A stretch of DNA of 64,000 bases from CAYRDC01 sp964422925. GTDB lineage: Bacteria > Bacteroidota > Bacteroidia > Chitinophagales > S012-47. The DNA is taken from NCBI GenBank assembly GCA_964422925.1, contig CAYRDC010000013.1, positions 1 through 64,000 on the forward strand. The letters run 5' to 3'. The position numbers and the translations under genes were made by a program. Shown in pieces: positions 52,501 to 59,618 of the stretch. Every line of letters begins with the position of its first letter. Positions within the stretch are counted from its first letter, which is position 1. The notes under the pieces were generated by a model. The model searched no databases, was not told where the DNA came from, and saw nothing but the letters and a program-made list of their open reading frames with translations.

Positions 52501-54132
52501 TATTAAATCAGGCCCGGCATCCACAATAGGTAGATTAAGAACAAATACTGTAACAGTGTCTGTATTTGTACATCCATTCAAAGAGGTCAGTGTTGCTGTG
52601 TAGGTTGTTGTAGTTAATGGTGTTGCAATAGGATTTTTAAGAGTCGAATCATTCAGGGAACTTCCTGGCGACCAGCTCCACGAACCCGAACCCACCGGAT
52701 TTAATGTAGTACTTTCTCCCCGGCAGATTGTTTGATCCCAACCTGCGTTTATTTGTGGGGTAAGGTTTATCGGTACTGGTATAATAACCGTATCAATACA
52801 ACCCTTGTCTGTGGTGACAATCAGCCAGGTATTGAAGTTTCCAATTCCAAGGTAGGTGTGCACCGGATTTTGTACAGTATCAGAACCGCCATCCCCGAAA
52901 TACCACTGCCAGTTAATAAAGGTACCAAAAGTTGTGGTCGAAGAGTCATAAAACTGAATGGGAGAATACTGGCAATTATCTCCCTGGTATGTAAAATTGG
53001 CATTAACGGAGGGATACAAAATAACCAGGGCATAGGCTGTATCAGCACAGGTAAAGCCCGGATTCGCAATCAGGGTTACCAGATAGGTTCCTGTATCCGG
53101 ATAGGTGTAAGAAGGAAATTCTGCCGTTGAAGTATCATTTGTAGTGGTTGGATCTCCAAAATCCCAGAAATAGGATGTTGCCCCTGCGCTGTTATTACCA
53201 AAATTCACTGTATAGTCATGACAGGCATAAATGAGGTTAGGCCCTCCGTTGGCCTGTGGTATACCGGGTATAGCCGCTGTAACTGCCTGCAGGCAGTTGG
53301 CTACATTAAACTGAATCTCCCGGAAATACTCTCCGATCTTAACACCGTTTCTCCATTCATCGACCCCAATGTTCACGACAAACTGGCCCAGCAGATTGGG
53401 CGTTCCGGTCAATAACCCCGTGACAGGATCTATTGCCAAAGGCGGATTGCTGGCCAAGGGATAACTTGGTGAATAGCCTGAAGCGTAGTTTACCCAGTTA
53501 TAAGGCGGATTAGGCGGTCCGGTTTGTCCATAGGAAGGAACTAATTTGTATGACAGGGAATCACCGTTAAGGTCTGAAGCTGAATGATCAAAATTCAAAG
53601 GAGCATTCAGGCATACCGCCAAAGGGGGAAAATTGTTAAAGACAGGACTTGAATTGCCCGGATATGTTCCCGGATCCGGGATTTTCATAAACAGGGTCAT
53701 GCCCTGGCTTAAGGGATTAATCAGATTGATAATGGTACCATTCCGGCAGCAACTTTGCCAAACCACCCAATATCCTCCGGCACTTGGGCCGAGGTTTACG
53801 GTTTTGGTAAACGTACCCTGTTGTACACAAATATTACTGGGTGGCGTTAAGCATGGGTCATTGGTACTTATAGGGAGTTGTACCGGGCCTCCGTTGATAG
53901 GCACAAACTGCGATTGCACCAAACCTCCGCTGGCATTATAAATTTTAAAAGTAGCACTGGTCGGCATCGGTGCAGTACCCGGATTGCAATCCCGGAATAA
54001 TATCATCGTTATCTCATACTGTGTCCCGCCCAGCCAACTATATCTGAAATTACCACCAATCAGGTGAGTGGCCAGGGATGAATAAGAAATAAGGGACACA
54101 CAAACGGCTAGTAGGTATCTCTTCATATTCAT
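49501..54132 (-). CDS. Giant repeat protein with PKD domains and T9SS type B sorting domain (1543 aa)
   Basis: Paralogue of the downstream giant gene with the same plan: signal peptide (MNMKRYLLAVCVSLISYSSLA), THLIGG N-terminal domain with RDCNPG and QSCCRN, two PKD domains (WDFGDP, WYFGDG), 13 repeats of 76 residues (about 458-1453), and a 90-residue type B sorting domain (PTAFSPNGDGLND, FNRWGELVFET, GWDGTFNG). Its N-terminal part (about 457 residues) and C-terminal domain match the paralogue in length almost exactly; only the repeat number differs. Expected to be secreted by the type IX system and to act at the cell surface, perhaps in adhesion. A second ATG 6 bp downstream (54126) is an equally good start. 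Confidence 0.92.
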   Translation of the reverse strand: MNMKRYLLAVCVSLISYSSLATHLIGGNFRYSWLGGTQYEITMILFRDCNPGTAPMPTSATFKIYNASGGLVQSQFVPINGGPVQLPISTNDPCLTPPSNICVQQGTFTKTVNLGPSAGGYWVVWQSCCRNGTIINLINPLSQGMTLFMKIPDPGTYPGNSSPVFNNFPPLAVCLNAPLNFDHSASDLNGDSLSYKLVPSYGQTGPPNPPYNWVNYASGYSPSYPLASNPPLAIDPVTGLLTGTPNLLGQFVVNIGVDEWRNGVKIGEYFREIQFNVANCLQAVTAAIPGIPQANGGPNLIYACHDYTVNFGNNSAGATSYFWDFGDPTTTNDTSTAEFPSYTYPDTGTYLVTLIANPGFTCADTAYALVILYPSVNANFTYQGDNCQYSPIQFYDSSTTTFGTFINWQWYFGDGGSDTVQNPVHTYLGIGNFNTWLIVTTDKGCIDTVIIPVPINLTPQINAGWDQTICRGESTTLNPVGSGSWSWSPGSSLNDSTLKNPIATPLTTTTYTATLTSLNGCTNTDTVTVFVLNLPIVDAGPDLILCNSQSGQINATASDPAGIQSISWNPSAGLSSTTILNPFANPVSTTTYTLTVTSNNGCTSVDSVTVYRNIITVNAGQDQSICSGDSIQLNALSPNIVTYSWSPASSLDNPGISNPMAFPAVGTDYIVMVTDSAGCAALDTVHINVNPAPPVDAGMDVAICIGSNFGLNATGAQSYSWDPDPALSCTNCQSPTATPNATTTFYVTGTDVNGCSAKDSITITVNPLPVVTVSPDDTICVGSSTNLSASGGVTYQWAPNSFLTCATCPNTGATPVNTITYTVTVTDANGCINTGTTTIYVNPLPTITVTPNSAICTGDSLQLFASGGSQYQWAPAVGLSNPNIANPKASPPVTTTYTVTVTDANGCVNTATTTVTVNAILQVSITPDDDICYGNDIQLNASGGVSYNWFPGSSLSCTNCPDPIASPLSTTTYTVLVTDANGCQNSDSVTITVDPLPNITTGPNDTICYGNSTQLLASGGVSYSWTPPNGIQNPALPDPVASPTATTTYTVTGVDANGCSNTAQVTVTVNPLPNIDAGQNTAICIGYSTQLNATGGVSYSWSPATGLSDPNIANPVANPSVTTVYTVTGTDANGCQNTDTIVVTVNSEPVITITPDVAICINDNVQLSASGGTTYQWSPATGLNNPNIANPVASPTSTTTYTVLVTDAQGCQNTDSVTVTVNSLPVVTVVPDTAICIGDAAQLQASGGVSYMWSPPTGLNNANIPNPLASPLVTTTYSVLVTDVNGCQNLGNVTVTVNMPADPNAEPDASICPGASVQLHAYNGVTYQWSPAAGLSCTNCPDPVASPGSDQTYTVTIVDANGCTNSDQVTVSLYSIPVVSAGYDVTIYKGQSVQLNAMGGVSYQWSPAMWLDNPNIQNPTSTPQDTITYVVLVTDEHGCQNTDSVTIFIIGLPEARIPTAFSPNGDGLNDVFKIKWKRNFNLVSLMIFNRWGELVFETSDINEGWDGTFNGKKQPIGTYIYYIKAVDDKGFPYQSSGNLTLIR
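49774..52761 (-). repeat. Array of 13 coding tandem repeats (about 228 bp each)
   Basis: The 76-residue units of the 1543-aa protein; approximate boundaries. Units 1-3 and 12-13 correspond one-to-one with units 1-3 and 18-19 of the paralogue. Four units (4, 5, 7, 12) carry the CxxC pair. Confidence 0.88.
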
Positions 54133-54268
54133 TGGATGCGTAAAGATAGTATTTTTTCAACAAAAGTCCATGCTTTCATCATAGGATTTTACACAACAAC
54201 AATTATGGTACGCAAACAGGTCTCTTAGCCAGTAGCTTAATTAACGGAGGGCGCATAAATCTTTTTAG

Positions 54269-54276
54269 TAACTTTG
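54269..54276 (+). promoter_or_regulatory. Perfect -7 element for the GH3-LysE pair
   Basis: TAACTTTG, exact match to TAnnTTTG, 33 bp before the GH3 ATG. No clear TTTG at the -33 position. Confidence 0.5.
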
Positions 54277-54309
54277 TTGGCTCATTTTTCAGACTAAATC
54301 ACCGTATTT

Positions 54310-55866
54310 ATGCCCATAATCGGCAGTGTCATAAAGCGGGCAATTCAACTTAGAAAAACCATTACTTTTCAGCGCGGAACACCTTTACAATACCAGTTGC
54401 GCGTTTTAAAACGATTGCTGCGTCAGGCCAAAGACACAGATTTTGGGAAAACCTATCACTTTCATCAAATTCTTAAATCAGAAAATCTAATCCAGGCATT
54501 TAAGAATGAGGTACCTGTTCATGATTACAATAGTATATACGAATGTTGGTGGCATCGGGCTCAGCAGGGAGAAAAAGATGTCTGTTGGCCGGGTAAGATC
54601 AAATATTTTGCCATGAGTTCCGGCACCTCTGAAGCGGCCTCCAAGTATATCCCGGTTTCAAAAGAAATGTTAAAATCGATAAAAAAAGCCTCTCAGAAAT
54701 TACTGTTTGCTATGTTAAATTATGACCTGCCTACCGATATTTTTCAAAAGGAAATATTGATGCTGGGCAGTTCAACCGATTTGAATTTTAACGGTGTTGT
54801 GTATGAGGGTGACATGAGCGGCATCAGCGCGCAGAATGTTCCATTCTGGCTTAATAAATTTTATTACAAACCCGAGAAAGATATTCTGGCAACCCGGAAC
54901 TGGGATGCTAAACTGGACCAAATAGCCCGCAATGCACCGAAATGGGATATTGCCATTATAGCCGGAATACCCAGCTGGGTCCAGATTATGATTGAGCGGA
55001 TCCTGGAATATAATAACATTGAAACCCTTCATGAAATCTGGCCCAATCTAACTATGTATATCCATGGAGGCATTTCTTTTGAGCCATACCGCAAGACCTT
55101 TGAACGGTTTTTCAGTAAACCCATGATTTACTCAGAAACTTATATGGCTTCAGAAGGATTTTTTGCCATGAAAACCCGGAAAAATGCCAAAGGGCTTCAA
55201 ATGGTTCTTAACAATGGCATTTTTTATGAATTTGTTCCGTTTAATGAAGAAAACTTCACGGCAAACGGTGAAATAAAATCCAATCCGGCTACTTACACAA
55301 TTAATGAGGTGGAAGAAGGCATTGACTATGCCTTATTGCTTTCCACCTGCGCGGGCGCATGGCGTTACCTGATTGGTGATACGATACGTTTTGCAGATGC
55401 TAAGAAAAAAGAAATTGTAATCACTGGACGTACCAAGCATTTTTTGAGCATCTGCGGAGAGCATCTTTCAGTCGATAATATGACCCAGGCGCTGAAAATG
55501 ACGGCTGACCAATTGAATATTGAATTGAAAGAATTCACTGTTCAGGGTATTCCGAGCGGCAATTTGTTTGCCCACAAATGGTATATTGGCACGGACGAGA
55601 ATGTTGACGTACAGGCACTGACCCGTGCCCTGGACGAAAACTTGAAGAAAGTTAATGACGATTATGCCACAGAGAGGGCCAATGTTTTAAAAGACATACA
55701 AGTGCATGTGATCCCGAACGAGCTATTTTTCAGGTGGCTGAAGATCAATGGCAAGGAAGGAGAGCAATATAAGTTTCCACGGGTCATGAAGCAGGAAATA
55801 TTCCATGAATGGGAATTGTTTATCGAGCAAAATACAGACTTAGTTCACCCGAATCATAGTGGATGA
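54310..55866 (+). CDS. GH3-family acyl-acid amido synthetase
   Basis: 518 aa member of the GH3 branch of adenylating enzymes, which activate a carboxylic acid with ATP and join it to an amino acid. Motifs: P-loop-like MSSGTSEAASK (about residue 98), ETYMASEGFFA (adenylate binding), YLIGDTIRF and GRTKHFLSICGEHLS (hinge), and a mobile C-terminal domain. Plant relatives conjugate auxin or jasmonate; bacterial substrates are mostly unknown. It overlaps by 4 bp a LysE-type exporter, suggesting that its product is exported. Confidence 0.88.
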   Translation: MPIIGSVIKRAIQLRKTITFQRGTPLQYQLRVLKRLLRQAKDTDFGKTYHFHQILKSENLIQAFKNEVPVHDYNSIYECWWHRAQQGEKDVCWPGKIKYFAMSSGTSEAASKYIPVSKEMLKSIKKASQKLLFAMLNYDLPTDIFQKEILMLGSSTDLNFNGVVYEGDMSGISAQNVPFWLNKFYYKPEKDILATRNWDAKLDQIARNAPKWDIAIIAGIPSWVQIMIERILEYNNIETLHEIWPNLTMYIHGGISFEPYRKTFERFFSKPMIYSETYMASEGFFAMKTRKNAKGLQMVLNNGIFYEFVPFNEENFTANGEIKSNPATYTINEVEEGIDYALLLSTCAGAWRYLIGDTIRFADAKKKEIVITGRTKHFLSICGEHLSVDNMTQALKMTADQLNIELKEFTVQGIPSGNLFAHKWYIGTDENVDVQALTRALDENLKKVNDDYATERANVLKDIQVHVIPNELFFRWLKINGKEGEQYKFPRVMKQEIFHEWELFIEQNTDLVHPNHSG

Positions 55867-56483
55867 TCCAGGCAGCCAGGACGGGCATATTGTTGGGATT
55901 GACCCTGGCCGTATTGGTCGGTCCTGTTTTCTTTGCCCTGTTACAAACCAGCATTCATAAAGGCTTCGGAGCCGGTGTACGAATAGCTATCGGTATCTCT
56001 GTTAGCGATTCACTCTATATACTGGTTACCAATTTTTTTATCAGCAGCATTCAAAACCTTTCAGCTATTGAGCATTACCTGAGCCTTGTCGGGGGTATTG
56101 TGTTGATGATCATTGGTATTCAAACTTTTTTCAGGAAGCCTAAGCTGGAAGCCAGTCCTATGCCCAATCGTTCTTTCGCACATAATGCCGGGTTAATAGT
56201 GCGTGGGTTTCTGCTCAATTTTACCCATCCGGGAGTGCTTATTTTCTGGCTTTCCGTAATTGGAGTGCTTTCCACGGAATTCAGTTACTCGATTAATGAA
56301 AAATGGCTGATGTATTCCTGTACGGTAGCTACCATTTTTACAACAGATGTCCTGAAATCATACCTTGCCAATAAAATAAAGCGATTGCTAACAGAAAGAA
56401 TTTTGCTCTGGATTAATCATGGAATGGGAATAATTCTGGTTGGCTTTGGCCTGATTTTCCTGGTCAATTCCATTATGCGTTAA
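55863..56483 (+). CDS. LysE-family translocator
   Basis: 206 aa, six hydrophobic helices, N-terminal GILLGLTLAVLVGPVFFALLQ and GFGAGVRIAIGISVSD typical of LysE/RhtB exporters of amino acids and related compounds. Its ATG sits within the last bases of the GH3 gene (ATGA), so the two are co-translated. The substrate is not predictable, but an amino acid or an acyl-amino acid made by the GH3 enzyme would fit. Confidence 0.88.
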   Translation: MIQAARTGILLGLTLAVLVGPVFFALLQTSIHKGFGAGVRIAIGISVSDSLYILVTNFFISSIQNLSAIEHYLSLVGGIVLMIIGIQTFFRKPKLEASPMPNRSFAHNAGLIVRGFLLNFTHPGVLIFWLSVIGVLSTEFSYSINEKWLMYSCTVATIFTTDVLKSYLANKIKRLLTERILLWINHGMGIILVGFGLIFLVNSIMR

Positions 56484-56546
56484 CAGAGATTCAATCCTTA
56501 CAGGCGAATCTTACTAATTTTAAACGCCCTGCTATAATACCTAAAC

Positions 56547-57125
56547 ATGGCCCGCCCATTTGAACATATGGAGGATTTGGAATTGGTGGCCCATTACCGG
56601 GAAACCGGTGACAAAGCCGTCATAGGGGTTTTGTATGAACGCTATTTGCATCTGGTGCTTTCGGTTTGCAGAAAATATATGAACAACCTGGCGGAAGCTG
56701 AAGACCGGACTATGGAAGTTTTTGAAGAGCTTTTTGAAAAATTAAGCCGCCATGAAATACGCTATTTCAGTTCCTGGCTGTATCAGGTCACCAAGAATCA
56801 TTGTTTGATGTATTTGAGAAAAAACAAATCTTCAGCAGCCAACCCGGTAATGTTTGAAGACTATATGGCAGGCAATATGGAAATAGCTGAAGAGATGCAT
56901 CAACTGCCCGAAGACCAACCGCCTCCTGAAGACCTGGTAGGCCACGCCCTTGAAAAATTAAATGAAGGCCAACGGATATGCGTTACCGCGTTTTACCTGC
57001 AGGGAAAATCATACAAACAAATAGCCGAAGAAACGGGGTACGAGTTGAAGAAAGTGAAAAGCTTTATCCAGAATGGCAAAAGAAATTTGAAAATTATTCT
57101 GGAGAAATATCATGAAGACAAATAA
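56547..57125 (+). CDS. ECF-type RNA polymerase sigma factor
   Basis: 192 aa sigma-70 family protein with region 2 (LYERYLHLVLSVCRKYMNN, then YFSSWLYQVTKNHCLMYLRK) and region 4 (LNEGQRICVTAFYLQGKSYKQIAEETG, KKVKSFIQNGKRNLK). No region 3 is present, so it is an alternative sigma factor. It overlaps by 14 bp a gene encoding a zinc-finger, membrane-anchored protein, the usual sigma/anti-sigma pairing. Confidence 0.9.
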   Translation: MARPFEHMEDLELVAHYRETGDKAVIGVLYERYLHLVLSVCRKYMNNLAEAEDRTMEVFEELFEKLSRHEIRYFSSWLYQVTKNHCLMYLRKNKSSAANPVMFEDYMAGNMEIAEEMHQLPEDQPPPEDLVGHALEKLNEGQRICVTAFYLQGKSYKQIAEETGYELKKVKSFIQNGKRNLKIILEKYHEDK

Positions 57126-58290
57126 TCAGAATAATGACAACATTTTTGGTTCTCCCGGACCTCACCTTTCCCTGGAAGAAATGAAAGGTTATTTGCAGGA
57201 GAGGTTGAATCCGGAAGCTGTGCGAAAAGTTGAATGGCACATCAGTTCATGCCCATTCTGCAGCGATGCCCTGGAAGGCCTGGAGCAGGAAAATGATTGG
57301 CCTGCTTTCGAATCTTCCCTGGCCCGGCTCAAATCCAGAATCAAATCCCTGTCCAGGTCCAAACCAGCCAGGGTTATTACTCTGCGCAACCGTTATCTGG
57401 CCCTGGCGGCTTCAGTGATGGTCCTGTTAAGTATCAGCTTCCTGGTTTACCTGAAGCTCAATCAACAATACAGTGAAAGGGTTTTCTCAAAGCATTTTGA
57501 AAAATTTGTGGACACATTCAAACATCCAGGCCAAACCCTGGGAATAGCCGGAGAAAAATCTGCTGCTGATTTTGCAGAGACAAAGGGATCTGACAATCAA
57601 AACCAATTGGCGGCTGAATCGCCCGTAGCCAGCGAGAATACCCCGGCCCCGCAGATACCCCCTGTTGAAGAATTACGCATCGTTGAATCAGCCCCTCGCA
57701 ATGCGGTTACGGAAGATTTGGCCGACCAGGAAACAGTAGAAGAAGAACAAATAATGACCTCCGCCCCTGCGGCCGGTAATGCTACAATATGGCCTGACAC
57801 ATTGGTGGAAAGCATTCCCCCTGAATTCAATGGCAAAACCTTTGAATTCACAGAACCAGCGGGAAACTATGCCGAAAACGATAAAACCCTCCGAGGCAGG
57901 ACCGCCAAAACAGTTCCGGCCATTGATCTGGAAGACAGCGGTGAGACTTCCCTGATGGAAACCGGAATCAAGTATTACAATGCTGACCATTTTGATGTGG
58001 CCCTCGGCTATTTCCAGGAAATCCTGCACAGGGAGCCGGACAACGACCAGGCGCTCCTTTATACCGGAATATGTTACCTCTTATTAGACAAAAGCCGTAA
58101 AGCACTGCGGTATTTTGATCAAATACTTAAAATGGCTGGATCGGATTATGCTTACCAGGCACAATGGTACAAAGCGCTGGGTTTGCTCAAAATGAACCGG
58201 AAAAAAACCGCAATCGAACTGCTGGAAACGATTGCTAATTCACCCAGTCCCTATGCCAGGGAAGCAGAAAAAACGCTGGAAGATCTGTAA
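57112..58290 (+). CDS. Putative anti-sigma factor with zinc-finger N-terminus and TPR C-terminus
   Basis: 392 aa. The N-terminus carries an anti-sigma zinc motif Hx3Cx2C (His43, Cys47, Cys50 in HISSCPFC). One membrane helix lies near residues 89-108 (YLALAASVMVLLSISFLVYL). A long acidic low-complexity segment (about 140-270) and then tetratricopeptide-like helices follow (TGIKYYNADHFDVALGYF, LLYTGICYLLLDKSRKALRYF). The cytoplasmic zinc domain would hold the upstream sigma factor; the periplasmic TPR part would sense the envelope. The zinc-finger plus TPR fusion is less usual than a plain anti-sigma factor. Confidence 0.82.
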   Translation: MKTNNQNNDNIFGSPGPHLSLEEMKGYLQERLNPEAVRKVEWHISSCPFCSDALEGLEQENDWPAFESSLARLKSRIKSLSRSKPARVITLRNRYLALAASVMVLLSISFLVYLKLNQQYSERVFSKHFEKFVDTFKHPGQTLGIAGEKSAADFAETKGSDNQNQLAAESPVASENTPAPQIPPVEELRIVESAPRNAVTEDLADQETVEEEQIMTSAPAAGNATIWPDTLVESIPPEFNGKTFEFTEPAGNYAENDKTLRGRTAKTVPAIDLEDSGETSLMETGIKYYNADHFDVALGYFQEILHREPDNDQALLYTGICYLLLDKSRKALRYFDQILKMAGSDYAYQAQWYKALGLLKMNRKKTAIELLETIANSPSPYAREAEKTLEDL

Positions 58291-58320
58291 TTTTGACGCA
58301 TCTAAGGCTTTGCCATCTCA

Positions 58321-58509
58321 ATGAATACCATCCTCAAGCTTGTCCGTTGGCTTACCCTGTTACGAGTACTTAGGCTGGTAATAGGCGCGCTCCTGATCGC
58401 AGCCGGTTATTCAGACCGCGAACCTCTTCTTGTAGCGATTGGCCTGTTCGTATTGGTACAGGGTATTTTATACCGGAACTGCGGCCCCGGATCCTGTGAG
58501 ATAGATTAA
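58321..58509 (+). CDS. Small membrane protein, family not recognised
   Basis: 62 aa with two hydrophobic segments (about residues 7-28 and 33-50) and a short Cys-containing tail (NCGPGSCEID). It resembles DUF2892/YgaP-type membrane hairpins in layout, but I cannot assign it. It starts 30 bp after the anti-sigma gene in the same direction and may be the last gene of that unit. Confidence 0.6.
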   Translation: MNTILKLVRWLTLLRVLRLVIGALLIAAGYSDREPLLVAIGLFVLVQGILYRNCGPGSCEID

Positions 58510-58613
58510 TTCTTTTTTGCTGATCAATGGTAAAGCGGTCTATCTGTTTACTTTTTGATAGCTGCATGTGACAATGCCTTTGCTTTTGTTTATTTTTGCA
58601 ATCCCAACCAATC

Positions 58614-58688
58614 CGGGGTGTAGCGCAGTCCGGTTAGCGCGCCTCGTTCGGGACGAGGAAGTCGGAGGTTCGAATCCTCTCACCCCGA
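58614..58688 (+). tRNA. tRNA-Pro (anticodon CGG)
   Basis: Cloverleaf read by eye. Acceptor arms are CGGGGTG (58614-58620) and CACCCCG (58681-58687) with discriminator A. The anticodon stem is CCTCG/CGAGG with loop TTCGGGA, giving anticodon CGG (decodes CCG). The T-arm contains GGTTCGAATCC. The 3' CCA is not encoded. A strong terminator hairpin follows directly. Confidence 0.95.
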
Positions 58689-58689
58689 C

Positions 58690-58723
58690 AATCAAAAAGC
58701 CACCGCACGGTGGCTTTTTGATT
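58690..58723. terminator. Terminator hairpin after tRNA-Pro
   Basis: Perfect inverted repeat of 16 bp (58690-58705 and 58708-58723) with A-run and T-run at its ends, immediately behind the tRNA. Confidence 0.85.
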
Positions 58724-58859
58724 CCCAGCAGCCAATTCCTTTCGCACAAACTTCTGGCAACTACCAAATTTACGTTGTCCGAAAAATTATACCCGGAAAA
58801 TGTAACCTTCCGTCTAAAAAATGTGTATAACATACACTCAAACAAAAGCCCCCACTGGT

Positions 58860-59552
58860 ATGAAAAAAACTAACCTCCTGAAAATCAACATTTCTGCTTT
58901 TGTATTGCTATTGCTTTTTGTTCTGCCTAACCAACTATTAATGGCAGAAGAAGATTTACCGGAGCCCAATTCCATTCAGATAGTTGACTTTGACCTTACC
59001 ATTATTGGTGAAGATGTGCAACTTAGTTGGACCTCCTTTGTGCATGCTGATTATTTCGAAATCCAATACGCCACAGAAGCTGATGATAAAGGCGATTTGA
59101 TGTTTCAAACCATCACCCGGATAGAGGCCGGTACAGAATCAACCTATTCGTTTACCGATAATATGACGGAAAAGGAAGGGCTTATGTATTACCGTATCAA
59201 AGAAATAAACGGTAGTGAAACGCCTGTTTATTCTGAGATTAAAACGGCCAATTTTGTAAATAAAGACCGGTTTACAATGAATGTAAAGCCTGATCCGGCC
59301 TTTGAGACTATTTCGTTCATTGTGAACACGCACAAACCGGGAACTGCCCGGCTGAATATTAGTTCGATTACCGGAAATTATGAAATCACCAAAACATTAG
59401 ACCTGAATAAAGGAACAAATAATCTGAAAATACAATTGCCAAAAGAACTGGATTATGGTGCTTACTTGATTTCATTTGATTTTGAAGGAACTTCCCAGGT
59501 TGTTTTGAAACAAAAAGTAGCATTAGACCAAATGGTCGTGTCTTTTGACTAA
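58860..59552 (+). CDS. Small secreted protein with fibronectin-like domain and degenerate sorting tail
   Basis: 230 aa; start chosen at ATG 58860 (MKKTNLLK) because it gives a signal peptide (hydrophobic core FVLLLLFVLPNQ, cleavage near residue 29). Residues about 35-125 look like a fibronectin type-III fold (VQLSWTSFVHADYFEIQYA, YYRIKEINGSETPVYSEI). The last 80 residues (NVKPDPAFETISF, SITGNYEITKTLDLNKGTNN, GAYLISFDF) follow the pattern of a type A (Por) type IX sorting domain, though key positions are weak. Function unknown; probably secreted. Confidence 0.7.
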   Translation: MKKTNLLKINISAFVLLLLFVLPNQLLMAEEDLPEPNSIQIVDFDLTIIGEDVQLSWTSFVHADYFEIQYATEADDKGDLMFQTITRIEAGTESTYSFTDNMTEKEGLMYYRIKEINGSETPVYSEIKTANFVNKDRFTMNVKPDPAFETISFIVNTHKPGTARLNISSITGNYEITKTLDLNKGTNNLKIQLPKELDYGAYLISFDFEGTSQVVLKQKVALDQMVVSFD

Positions 59553-59593
59553 AGATTTTTCGCTTCACAATTCCGAATTGATGGTTATTGAGT

Positions 59594-59617
59594 AAAAGGA
59601 GGCAATTGCCTCCTTTT
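59594..59617. terminator. Bidirectional terminator between convergent genes
   Basis: Perfect 24-bp palindrome with arms AAAAGGAGGCAA and TTGCCTCCTTTT, followed by a T run on the plus strand. It serves the plus-strand secreted-protein gene and, less clearly, nadB (minus). Confidence 0.8.
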
Positions 59618-59618
59618 T

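Noticed and set aside
43635..52761. Regular tandem repeats that could suggest a CRISPR or satellite
   Set aside because: Period is 228 bp, in frame, with protein-level conservation; they are coding domains of secreted proteins.
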